NCBI RefSeq assembly: GCF_937616625.2
Contig: NC_065572.1
Span: 684,501-748,500, forward strand
DNA length: 64,000 nucleotides
Reading direction: 5' to 3'
From: Mercurialis annua
Taxonomy: Eukaryota > Streptophyta > Magnoliopsida > Malpighiales > Euphorbiaceae
The translations under genes and the position numbers were made by a program. The stretch's first letter is position 1. Every line of letters starts with the position of its first letter. A model generated the notes under the pieces. That model did no database searches. It was given only the letters and a program-made list of their open reading frames with translations, and was not told the DNA's origin. This document shows, piece by piece, positions 50,346 through 60,774 of this stretch.

Positions 50346-52220
50346 TAATGGGCGTTGAAGGCTGGAGAAAGAGAGAGAGTCTTTAGAATAAGGACGACCC
50401 ATTTGGCGTAAACAAGACTCAAACTCTTGTTCTTGCTCGTAACTTTTGACGCTTATTTTTTGTTAAAAACGTTTGTGACTTTAGGGCAGTTTAATTTTTT
50501 ATTATTTAAGTGTTTGAAACGAAAAAGGTTCAACTTTTTTAATATTAAACCAAATTTAATGCATCTCAAACTAAAACATTTAGCTTAGTTCTCCTCGACG
50601 TTTGTGTCTGGGTATAACCGATGCTGTTAAAAGCTCTTCTGGACGTTTTCCCTTCACTTATACTATAAACTCCTCTTTTGAGTCATTTCTTTATTATTTT
50701 CTTTCAACTGATTTACTTTTTTTCTTTCTATTTCATGCATGTGCTGTGAACTCCATTAATGCATCACCATTTGGTATACCAGTTTCTAAAGAAGAAGAAA
50801 ACATTTGGCATAGTACTACTTTGAAGCATTTCTAAATAATAAATAATTATATAATATTAAAATTTGTATTGGTAGTTTTGCTGAAGTTAGATTAAATTAT
50901 TGTATTTTTCTTATAATATTATGTTATAATCTCAATATAATATCATTATAAATTACCATAAAGTTAAATTTATACGCTGTTGGGTTTGTCCATTTTTCTT
51001 TAAACTCCTGTGAATCCACAAATTACATCATAATTTAACTTAATTAGTTTGATTTTACATTTGTACATGTAATTCTAGCCAACTATTAAAACTATAAGTA
51101 GATTATACTCTTTTTTTTATGTTGTAAAACAATTTTTATATTCATTCCGTCCCGAATTGATGTAATTTTTAATTGCAGTATAAATTATGAAATTTAGCGT
51201 ATTTTTACACCAACTTTCCATTTCGACAATTTAAAATACAAATTATTGATCTTTTGCAATTAAAATATGGATTGGATTATAGGCTAGGATCGGTGAAGGT
51301 TGGAAGCTCAACCATCAACTGCCGTCTATTTTGGAACTCCGGAATAGTTTATTTTAACATTTTATTTTTTGAAAAATTGCTTGATTATTGTAAATAATTG
51401 ATGATTCGCACCTAAAATTTATCAAAGTTATATTCGTGTTAAAATTATAAAACATGTTAAAGTTATAATTTATATTGCAATTATCCTGAAAATGAATTAT
51501 AGTTTTTTCTATCTGAAAGTACAAAATATATTTGAAATTTCAATTGAAATATTTTTGTTAGTGTGTTTCCATTCTATTGTGCTTTTCTGAGTTCATCAAG
51601 TTTATAATTAAGCAACTATTACTATATTATAATAGTAATATAAGTAGGGCATAACGATTTTGAATAGCTTAAGGAGCATAACGAAAATATTGGACGGTGG
51701 AGAGGGTAAGATAGTCCTGGCACGCAAGGATGAAGGACAGAAAAGTAATTTAAGAAGGAAAAAGCAGTAGCATAGCATACAAGGAAGAGGTTGCAGCACC
51801 GTATGGGTGAAGTCAGCTTATGTCATTTAGGTTACAGCTGGAGCACACCAAAACTGTCTTAATGGCTAAAGGTAAAAGTACAAAAAGTACCCTTCCATAC
51901 GCCACACGAGTCTCTAATACTGAACCAAATATAACTTCTTTGGCTGGCTCTTGCAAGGGGAACAAATTTTAATTTGTTTCTCATACCCGAACTGCCATAA
52001 TTATCTCCAGTTTTATCGACCAATTTTTCTTTTTTTTACCTGTGTTAACCTTTAAAAGGTCCAGCCAATAACTCAGAACTCCAACTTAGATCCTACGTTT
52101 GCCTATAGTTAGAAATTCAGTTTCTGATTTTTCCGATGAACCAGTCAATTGGTAATTTACTAGTTTAATTAATCATGTATTAATCGAATGTTTTGCTTGC
52201 CCATCGTACATTACGAGGTC
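50346..52220. other. NAC083 upstream region
   Basis: AT-rich promoter-side sequence of about 1.9 kb. The 77-codon frame at 50602 and the minus-strand frame at 51608 have no motif. No mobile-element ends are clear until 52.2 kb. Confidence 0.5.
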
Positions 52221-52243
52221 GGGGGGGGGGGGGGGGGGGGGGG
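52221..52243 (+). repeat. Poly(G) run of 23 fused to a tRNA-type B box
   Basis: Twenty-three consecutive G residues are followed directly by TTCGAACCCTACC. The joint GGGTTCGAACCC matches the RNA polymerase III B box (GGTTCGANNCC), and GAGGTCG precedes the run. This arrangement is typical of the tRNA-derived part of a SINE, with the G run expanded by slippage. No tRNA cloverleaf can be drawn. Confidence 0.8.
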
Positions 52244-52408
52244 TTCGAACCCTACCTTGTCCATTATTTGTATATATGTATGCCATGTATATACGTTAGT
52301 ATATAGTATATGTTGTGGCATTTATATCTTGATTTGTAACTATGAAGCTCCGTTAGTCTTTGGAGGTTTTGTATGTAAGGGGAGACATGGAGATATTTAT
52401 ACATTAAA

Positions 52409-52744
52409 GGCCAAATGTCGTAAAAAAGCCAAACCTTTCACAAAAGTCCCGATCTTTCAATTTTGTCGATTTTGGCCAAAAATTGATTATTTGGTTTCAC
52501 AAAAGTCCTGATCTTTCAATTTTGTCGATTTTGGCCAAAAATGGATTATTTGGTTTCACAAAAGTCCTGACCTTTCAATATATGTACATGCCATGTAAGC
52601 GCCACATAGGCAGATTGAAATCAAATTGAGAGTTGGCCACAATTGAAACTAAATAGTATGTTTTTGGCCAAAATCGACAAAATTGAAAGGTCAGGACTTT
52701 TTCGAAACTTTTATGAAAGTTTTGGCCTTTTACGACATTTGGCC
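52409..52744. mobile_element. MULE-type MITE with perfect 9-bp target-site duplication
   Basis: Begins GGCCAAATGTCGTAAAA and ends with TTTTACGACATTTGGCC, a perfect 17-bp terminal inverted repeat with further inner symmetry (TTTCAATTTTGTCGATTTTG and its complement). Both sides carry TACATTAAA (52400-52408 and 52745-52753). The left arm contains an internal tandem duplication of about 59 bp (CACAAAAGTCCTGATCTTTC onward, present twice plus a partial third copy), so the two arms differ in length. Non-coding. The 9-bp duplication marks Mutator-type transposition. Confidence 0.92.
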
Positions 52745-52913
52745 TACATTAAAACATGAGTAATGTTATTTAACTCCCTATTTAATTCATTTTACTGTAC
52801 CACCTGACGTGCCAATAAACGAGTGGACTAATTTAAAAAAGAAAATTGAAATTAATAGATTTTGAGTAAAAAAAAGCATGCCATGTAAAGCAGTATAATA
52901 ATACTCCCTCCGT

Positions 52914-53176
52914 CCCAATAGAGTTGTCCACTTTGCCTTTATCACATAGTTTAAGAAAAGCAATCATTATTTATAGTTTTTGTAAAATTTTCCTTACTTT
53001 TCTTGTCATACCCCTATTTAATGTAGGGTCCACTTGCAATTTACTTTTATTAGTGGACTTTAAATAGGGGTAATGTAGGAAAATTAAGTGAAAAGTTAGT
53101 TACTTTTTGAAAGTGGACAAGAGTTTTGGGACAAAAAAAATTCTCAAAGTGGACAACTCTATTGGGACGGAGGGAG
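52914..53176. mobile_element. Stowaway MITE
   Basis: A 263-bp element with a perfect 32-bp terminal inverted repeat beginning CTCCCTCCGTCCCAATAGAG, flanked by TA on both sides (52912-52913 and 53177-53178). These are the canonical terminus and target of Stowaway elements mobilised by Tc1/mariner transposases. The perfect ends suggest a recent insertion. Confidence 0.92.
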
Positions 53177-53299
53177 TATTAGTTAAAAAGTAGGAATGCA
53201 TCGAGGATATTTTTGGACACACCGTGGGTGCATTTAGGGACATGCCACAAGTATTTAAGTGATTAAATTTTACTATTGGAGTTAATTTTGATGAATCTC

Positions 53300-53383
53300 C
53301 CTCAAGCGCTTGCATCAAACTGTTAGGTCGTGGGTTCGATTCTTTCCACAAGCGCTCCCCCTTCCCTAATTATAAAAAAAAAA
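53300..53383 (+). mobile_element. Short tRNA-derived SINE copy with 11-bp target-site duplication
   Basis: CCTCAAGCGCTTGCATCAAA leads to GGTCGTGGGTTCGATTC, which contains a polymerase III B box. It ends in a 10-bp A tail (53374-53383). TGATGAATCTC precedes it (53289-53299) and follows the A tail exactly (53384-53394). At 84 bp it lacks a recognisable A box, so it is probably a 5'-truncated SINE inserted by LINE-type target-primed reverse transcription. Confidence 0.82.
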
Positions 53384-56300
53384 TGATGAATCTCATTTTT
53401 TTTTGGAAATCTTACTTATTTAAGCTTAATCTTAATATAATAAAATATTAAACATTTGTTGCTTTTATTAATTATAGTTAAACTTTTTAAAATCGGTAAC
53501 TGACAAAAGATAACGAATATGCTAAAATGGAATAATCTTATGGATTTGTAAAAATTTGGCTATAACTGGCAAAAGCGGCAAATGTTTGGTATTTTATTGG
53601 AATTAAGCCTTTTATTTATATTTTGTGAATCACAATATTATTTATATAATATGTATGTTTATTGTATATATGTCTAACTGTAAAAAAAATATATGCGTCA
53701 TTACAATATAAATAAAAATCTTTTAATTTTTGCAATATTATCCTAAATTAATTTTATCGTTGCAATTTTATCCTTTTTTTAATTAATTTAATTGTTCCAA
53801 TTTTCACTCAAATTTCTATACCAACTCCGTAATTAGCAAAATTGATTTTTTTATAATTTATATTTTAACTTATAATGTAAAAAAATTGAAAGTAATGTTA
53901 AAATGTTATTTTAAATTTGTAATTTTTGGTGGTTGAAAATAAAAATAAAACTAAAATCTAATAAAGCCAATAGGCATTTTAGTGAACCGAAAGAAAAATG
54001 GATAAAATTGTTATGGAATTGTCAAATTGGAATAGTATTATAAAAATTACAAAATTCAATTTAAATATTACGCATAAAGATTTGGATTTTTTTTACAATT
54101 AGGCCTTGTATATATATAACATTAATATACAAATACATTTAAATATATTTTTAATTTTTTGTGTTACCGCCGTGTTCGTGTCTCGTTCTTTTTTTTTTCA
54201 ATTTTGTTCGCTGTGGTCGTATCCACACATGTTGCGGTGCTTTATAGATTGTAATGATATCCTAATGTTTAGTGATTGTTTGTAATGGTGAGGGTTTGTC
54301 GCTGAAAGTACATCTAGTCTCTATTTAGTGATAAAAAAAATCAAATGTTTGGCTCGGAATAATAAAATTATTTTTATGGATTTAAAAATTTCATCATGTA
54401 TATCGTATATAAAAATAATTAATTTATAAAGATAATTTTAAAATAATGCATTGTGCATTAATGGTGGATTTTCAAGTTATAGACGACAAATTTTAAATTT
54501 TTTTACTTTAGCAAACAGTTAATTTTAATAGGTTTCATTTAAATTCATAGATTTATGAGAACAAATCATCTAAAGTTTCTGATTTAAATGTTTTAGAAGC
54601 TAAATGGTAAAACAAACTTGGTATTTTCTACTTTTTTTTTTATGTAAATGTCTACTTTTCTTTTAGGTTGGTAAAAGTAGTATTTTTGAGGACTAAGCTA
54701 ATGGTTGATAGTATATGCTAAATATGTCTCCTGAGATTGCTTGCAGAGCTAGAAGAAAATCTTGATGATATGGAGAAATAGATGAACCAAAAGAAGATGT
54801 CTCAACCCAAAATCTTTTTCTTGCAACTTAATTTGTTTTCTTTTTAATACGAGAAAGTAGCAAGTAAAAGGGTAATTGCACAAAAGGGTGCACGCATTGG
54901 ATGCGTGTGTTAGCCAATTTGATTGTTTCTTGCAAATGCTTTCTCATTTTGGTTCATAAGAGGGAAAAGGTGGAGTGAGCTCTCTCTCTTCTTCTTTTTC
55001 TAAGTGGGAGTGAGATCGTTTTATCTCTATTTTTTTATTAGAGGTGTAATCAAGTTGAGTCAATTTGTGAACTATTCGAAATTGATTTAAAAAAATACTA
55101 AAACTAACTCGATTAATATAGTTGAATTGTAATTTAAACTACGTAAGTTAATTAAAGAGTTGGGCTAAACATTAAAATGTTCGGTTTGATAATCAAGCTC
55201 CCAAAATGAAATTTGATAGAATTCAAATCAAGTTCTAGTTTTAGATTTAAGAATCGAGTTGAGTTCAATTTGACAGTATTTTGACTCGACTCGACTATTT
55301 AAATGTATTCTTTTGTTGTCTTAAACTATTCTCTAAAAATATATTAAGGTGAAGAATATGATCCATGTCGTGGTGAATTTTAAAGGCGAGAATTGTTTCT
55401 TGTAGTCTATCAATACTTAGATCATATAAGTTTGATTTAATTTTGTTAAGTATGCTTATAATTGGGGATAGCAAAGAATATTTTGGGTTAAAAATTAGGA
55501 GGAAAGGGTAGAATTGTCATTTTGTTGTGGTTGTAACTCTTATGGGAAGGTGGTGGGTGAAGAGGAATAAAGATAAAAGGGGCCTACTTGCCTCCAAAAC
55601 GACGGGCACCCACGTCGGATTCAAGGCAAACTGACAAAAATGCCACCTTCAAGTTATGCCCCATTTCAAGATTTTCCAAATCTTCTTGTCTCGCTATCTT
55701 GTATCACATTGAAAATTTAGCAGAAATCGTCGTCTCAAGAATCTTTTCCTTCTACAAAACGCAATTTTACCCTTGCAAAATTAAATCCTTTTTTTGTTTT
55801 CTTAGTCTCATTTAGCTCTTAATTTCTGTCATTGACTAAGAGAATTTCTTTCTATTATTTTTTGCTCATTATTATTGTCTAACCCCATGACAATTAATTT
55901 GGTATTTTTCGCCTTAGTAATAACGGCTGTACTTAGGAATCTTGGGGACTTTTGATAAATTTATGATTTAACATAGAAAAGGCTAATTAAATAGAATTTA
56001 ATTTCTTTATGCATTGTCAATCACTCAAATGCAATTATACAAAAATTAGACATTTATAAAATTATGACTATGGCTTGTACGAAATTGAAATAAATAAATA
56101 AATCGGTCACTACTCTTACTAATACGCAAAATATCTATATCTCATAAGTTGGGCATCCAATTCTTTTATTTTGACAACTAATCCTAATTTCTGGTAGAAT
56201 ACTTAAAAGATTAAGAACCTCTTCCACCAAACAATGATTAACAATAAATAAACATTTTTAAAGTGATTGGATCCCATGTCATTGGTTCAATTTTATAATC

Positions 56301-57131
56301 TCATGCACCAAAAAAAGGATAAATTTTTAAACAAATATAATTTTGGTTCATAATTGAATATTAATAATTTCGATTTAGCAATAGGGGTAGTTGAGGGAAA
56401 GTGCACATAGAAAGTGGAGGGTAACGTGGGACAGTTGAGATTTTGTTAAACTTGGAGCCTCAAACATTGACATTATGAATAGGCTTAATTCCGTAGGGAG
56501 AAGGGAAACTCCTAATTTATAAAATTATTTTTGTTTTCATCATCAAATAAAATATTATTCTCACACAAAATTTATCATAACTAGAATTGATGAGTAAATT
56601 TTTTTATTAAAGTTTGAGTTGGATGATAAATGATGTAGATTTCCATCTTTAAATATGTCATTGATTCTTTACTAAATGAATTCTGATTAAAATTATATTT
56701 AATTGTTTCAATCTATTTAGTGTAAGTTTTTTTTTAATATTTATATTATAGTAACTTACACTTAATAATAATTGAATTTTATAATTGTTTGAATAAATGT
56801 AGAGAGGAATGAATCGAGAGACAGGCCCGAATTATGTCTAGCTCAATTTTGACCTCGTTATACAACTCTGAGATCAAACTTTAATGAATTTAAATTCAAG
56901 TTCAAGTTTGAATGACATCCAAACTATTCAACCTCGATTCTAGCAAGCTCGATTTCAATTAAAACAAAAAAAATTATACTTAATCAGATGTGACGCTTAT
57001 ATTTTTTTTACCATAAATATGAAATCCAATCTATTAAAATAATATATATCTAATTTAGAAGAATACAAATTTAATGTAATAATAAAATAGTAGTACTTAT
57101 TGTTTTAGAAAGAGACTCTTTAAGTTTGTTT
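53384..57131. other. Intergenic AT-rich region
   Basis: No supportable gene. At about 55045-55310 the sequence AGAGGTGTAATCAAGTTGAG followed by repeated GACTCGACTCGAC-type words resembles a degraded hAT-type MITE, and 56840-56960 holds similar CTCGATT words. The 75-codon frame at 55588 (MPPKRRAPTSDSRQT...) has no family match. Confidence 0.5.
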
Positions 57132-57140
57132 GTGTGAGTT

Positions 57141-58507
57141 GGCTAATAATCACCCATGGCACCTCAACTTTAGGGGTACGGGCACTAAACCCCCTGAAGT
57201 TTAAAAACGGGCGCTAAACCCCCTGAATTTTGAGGCGGCGCTCACAAAACTCCTTTTGCTCCAAATATGACCAAAATACCCCTGGCGCCGTTTTTTCAGT
57301 CAATTGTCAGTCTTAAAAAAAAACTGACACTGCCATATCATCTGACACGTCAGAATTATACCTTAAAAATTTCAAACACCCAAAATACCCTTACTTTAAT
57401 TTAGAAAAAGACAAAAAAAAAAAAAACTCAATCTAATGAATTAACCCAGCAACTGACCCGACCAATACCCCAACCCGACCGACCCGACCACCGCCGGAAA
57501 ATTTTCCGGTCATCTTCTCCGATTTAAAGATGACCGGAAAATTTCCGGTCATCAAAAAAATTTGTTCCTCAGAGGAACAGATCTGTTCCTCAACATGAGG
57601 AACAGACCGATCTTTGCTTCTTCAATTTCTATATTTAATAGCCATCTCTTTTTAATTTTTGATTTGTTTTTCTCGAAAAAAATAGAGAACAAGTAATGAA
57701 TGTTGAACCGCCGTTTTATGTAACAGATGGAGGAGTTTGAGAGGGCTGTCAGGTTGAGCCATGGGCATTATCGTGATGATATTACAGCATCTAGGCATAA
57801 ACAGTTTGTCGCAGCTATTGAAAGTCAGATATCACATGTTGAAGCAGAGTTAAGGAAAGCTTTTATTCAGGAAGGAAAGCAACCTCTTCAATGGGTCGAT
57901 CTCAATAAAGAAGAATGTGATGATTTGGCATTATTTCTCTCCGGAACTCCCCAAACTATAAAATGTGTGAAAGATGATCTCAGTGTAGTAAGACCTTCTG
58001 CAGATCTGTTCCTTGAGGAACAGATCTGAATCTGTTCCTCAGAGGAACAGATCCGACGATCTGTTCCTCTGAGGAACAGATAAAGATGACCGGAAAATTT
58101 CCGGTCATCTTCAAAATGGAGAAGATGACCGGAAAATTTTCCGGCGGTGGTCGGGTGACGGGTCGGTTGGTGGGGTGGTGGTTGGGTCGGTTTTTGGGTT
58201 GATAGATTGGTTTATATTAAATTGGGTTGGTTTGATTTTTTTTTTAATTAAATTAGGGGTATTTTGGGTTTTTCAAATTTTTAAGATATATTTCTGACGT
58301 GTCAGATGATATGACAGTGTCAGATTTTTTTTTTAAAATGTCAGTTGACTGAAAAAACGGCGCCAGGGGTATTTTGGTCATATTTCGTCCAAAAGGGGTT
58401 TTGTGAGCGCCGCCTCAAAGTTCAGGGGGTTTAGCGCCCGTTTTTAAACTTCAGGGGGTTTAGCGCCCGTACCCCTAAAGTTGAGGGGCCATGGGTGATT
58501 ATTAGCC
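57141..58507. mobile_element. Pack-MULE carrying a captured syntaxin-6-type gene fragment
   Basis: A 1367-bp element bounded by long terminal inverted repeats (about 470-500 bp each). The left end starts GGCTAATAATCACCCATGG and the right end finishes CCATGGGTGATTATTAGCC. The flanks are GTGTGAGTT at 57132-57140 and GTGTGAGTT at 58508-58516, a perfect 9-bp duplication, the signature of Mutator-like transposition. Inside each arm are nested palindromes (GATGACCGGAAAATTTCCGG, TGTTCCTCAGAGGAACA). Between the arms (about 57613-58000) lies non-transposon sequence: an intron end plus an exon of a cellular gene. No transposase is present, so it depends on one supplied elsewhere. Confidence 0.93.
57727..58029 (+). 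pseudogene. Captured exon of a syntaxin/t-SNARE family gene (Syntaxin-6 N-terminal domain)
   Basis: The open frame reads MEEFERAVRLSHGHYRDD and continues through QFVAAIESQISHVEAELRKA and QPLQWVDLNKEECDDLALFL to SGTPQT. This matches the middle of the Arabidopsis At1g27700/At4g30240/At2g18860 syntaxin/t-SNARE family, which carries a Syntaxin-6 N-terminal helical domain. In the parent, this Met is internal and follows a splice acceptor; here the preceding TTTTATGTAACAG is the captured intron end. The last residues (LFLEEQI) are translated from the element's inverted repeat, so the frame is a host-transposon chimera. It lacks both the N-terminal exon and any membrane anchor. Whether it is transcribed is unknown. 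Confidence 0.85.
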
Positions 58508-58516
58508 GTGTGAGTT

Positions 58517-60204
58517 TCATGAGTTTTTTTATCTGATAGAAATAACATCGGCTCTAGATTGAATTTTTAGGTTAATTTTAATTTTTTTCAAGATGATTTT
58601 GAGTAACTTGCGAAACATTCCAATTTTCTAAATCCTACATAAATTATTAGATTACTAAACAAATCTTCTATTTAAATAAGGAAAAGAAATAGCATCTAAA
58701 AATATGTATGAAATTAAGATTCCCACAAGCAAATGCTCTAAGCCCACTTGCATTGAGTATGGAAGAAAAGTTAGCTTTCGTAAGCCCAATTGCGGCTATG
58801 ATTTTTCCCCTTTCTCTTTATTTTTCTTTTCTTTTCTTTTCTTTTATTTATTTTATTAATTTGTTCCTTTTCGTTTTTCTTTAATTTCAATTTTTGTTCG
58901 AGAGTCAAAGGAGTTTGCGTGTGGGTGTTGAAGAGGTTTTTAAGGAGAAAGAAAGAAACGTCAAAGGATGCAATTATTGTCTTTTGAGTAAATTATGTTG
59001 TTCACTTAAAAATGTCTTTCTTCTTCTTTTAAATTATTTAACTTTCTTCTCTATATTATATAGTTTTGTATTGTCCCTTAATTTTTTTAATTTTAGTTTG
59101 TGTTAACTTACCATTCTTTCTTAGTTTTTGTGGGACACATGTTAGACTTTTAATTTTACTTTAGTTTAACCATTTTGAGATTGCCCTGATCAAAAGCATT
59201 TGAATTCCATGGAATTCAACTTGCATGTTCACATAATTGAAGAGACAAAGAGAATTTAAAAGGACTAGTATTTCTATTTAAGCAATTTGTTTGAAGAATT
59301 GGATTTTTGGAGAAACCTATGACTGAAATAATACTTGGATTTGGCTGCCTACCTCTTCTCCAAATAAATGTTTTTAAAATCAGATCGACCGGTCTAATCA
59401 GTTATCGAAATCTAAAAACGGGGTTAAATCGGTAAAACCCGGTTTATCAATAATGTTTGGATTTGGCTGCCTGTTTTTTCTCCTCCAATATGAAAATAGT
59501 GCTTTTCAATGAATTGTATACCTAATGTTGGAAGTTAATTATTGCATGAAAAGAGGTGAAATTATTAGAGAAATGGATTTTAGGGTTCAAGAGCTAATGC
59601 TTAGTCCTTTATGCTAATCATTTCTATATCATGCCTTTGTATTTTCTCTTTAGGCATCATATGCTATGTTTGAAAGTGGAGAATTCATATCTTTAACAAA
59701 ACAATAGAAAATTTTGCTGATTTGATGGAAATCTATATAAAATAGAAAGCGCGCACAACACTCTTATGAGTTATGATAAATCAATTAACATTAGGATTAT
59801 TTTTTTGTATAAAAATATAAATTGAAATAAAGGAGCATCCAATAGTTTGAAATTCTAGAAATAAAAGGGTGGAGCAATTCAAAAAGTGGCTATGGATTTC
59901 AAAGTTGACACGAGTGTACCCTTCATATCCAGTAATTTGCCTTTTGAAGGTCATACATAATTGTTTATAAATATTTGGGAGCCCCTTTTCTTTCATTTAA
60001 AGCTATTGAAATTAATTTCACTTCCATAATCACTTAATTTAAATTATCAAAAAAAAACATACCAATCTATTAATGTCTTTTTATAAAAATTGCAGTCAAT
60101 TTTATTAGCAGATACATTCAAATCTGTGACATAATTTTATTTTATTTTCAAAGATAAAATTTGAATTACATAGGTAGAGTTCGAACCTTAAATTTTAGTA
60201 TGAT
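58517..60204. other. Intergenic region between the Pack-MULE and the hAT-like element
   Basis: AT-rich. TTGGATTTGGCTGCCT occurs at about 59336 and again at 59457, bracketing a CGG-rich patch (CGACCGGTCTAATCAG, GGTAAAACCCGGTTTATC). No gene is visible. Confidence 0.5.
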
Positions 60205-60212
60205 ATTAAAAC

Positions 60213-60766
60213 TAGAGGTGTCAAAATGGGCATGACACGATAACACGATTCGCCTAACACATAAGTTTGACGAATCTGGTTGAGGTTTAGCATGTTCGTG
60301 TCGGAAACATGTCAACCCATTTATAACACGAAATAAATGGGTCGTGTTATGGGTTGACTCGTGAACCCGTCAAACTCGCCTAACCCGTTTACAAATTATA
60401 TTATTTATAATAATATAGAAATAAATTAGTTATAATTTCATAAAATAAAAATAAAATTCATTAAATATAATAAAATCAAAATTTATAATTTGAATATAAA
60501 TTGATAAATCTAAAGCTAAAATAGTATTTATATGGTTTAAATATTTCATAGGTTAAATGGGTCGTATTAGTCGTGTAGTTGTGTTATTCGATTATCTTAA
60601 CGTGTCAATCATGCCGTGTGATCAAATTTAAAATCCGTGTCGTGTTAGGGCTGAATTTTTTAACACGAATAGTTAAATGAGTCGTATTCGTGTTGACCCT
60701 AATCGTGTTAAAAGAATGGATCGACACGACACAAATGTGAACCGCCAACCCATTTTAAAATCCCTA
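60213..60766. mobile_element. hAT-type non-autonomous element
   Basis: The left end TAGAGGTGTCAAAATGGGC and the reversed right end TAGGGATTTTAAAATGGGT form degenerate hAT-like termini. The flanking octamers ATTAAAAC and ATTGAAAT agree at 6 of 8 positions, consistent with an old 8-bp duplication. The interior is full of CGTGTCGTGTTA / AACACGA words on both strands, typical of a widespread plant MITE family. Non-coding, 554 bp. Confidence 0.65.
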
Positions 60767-60774
60767 ATTGAAAT

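Noticed and set aside
52200..52260. Possible tRNA gene at GGGTTCGAACCC
   Set aside because: Only a T-arm/B-box-like piece exists; acceptor, D and anticodon arms cannot be folded.
52188..52511. 107-codon frame through the poly(G) run
   Set aside because: The poly-Gly segment and frame are created by the G run and the MITE; no coding evidence.
55588..55815. 75-codon frame starting MPPKRRAPTSD
   Set aside because: No conserved domain or promoter context; the second half is F/L-rich random translation.
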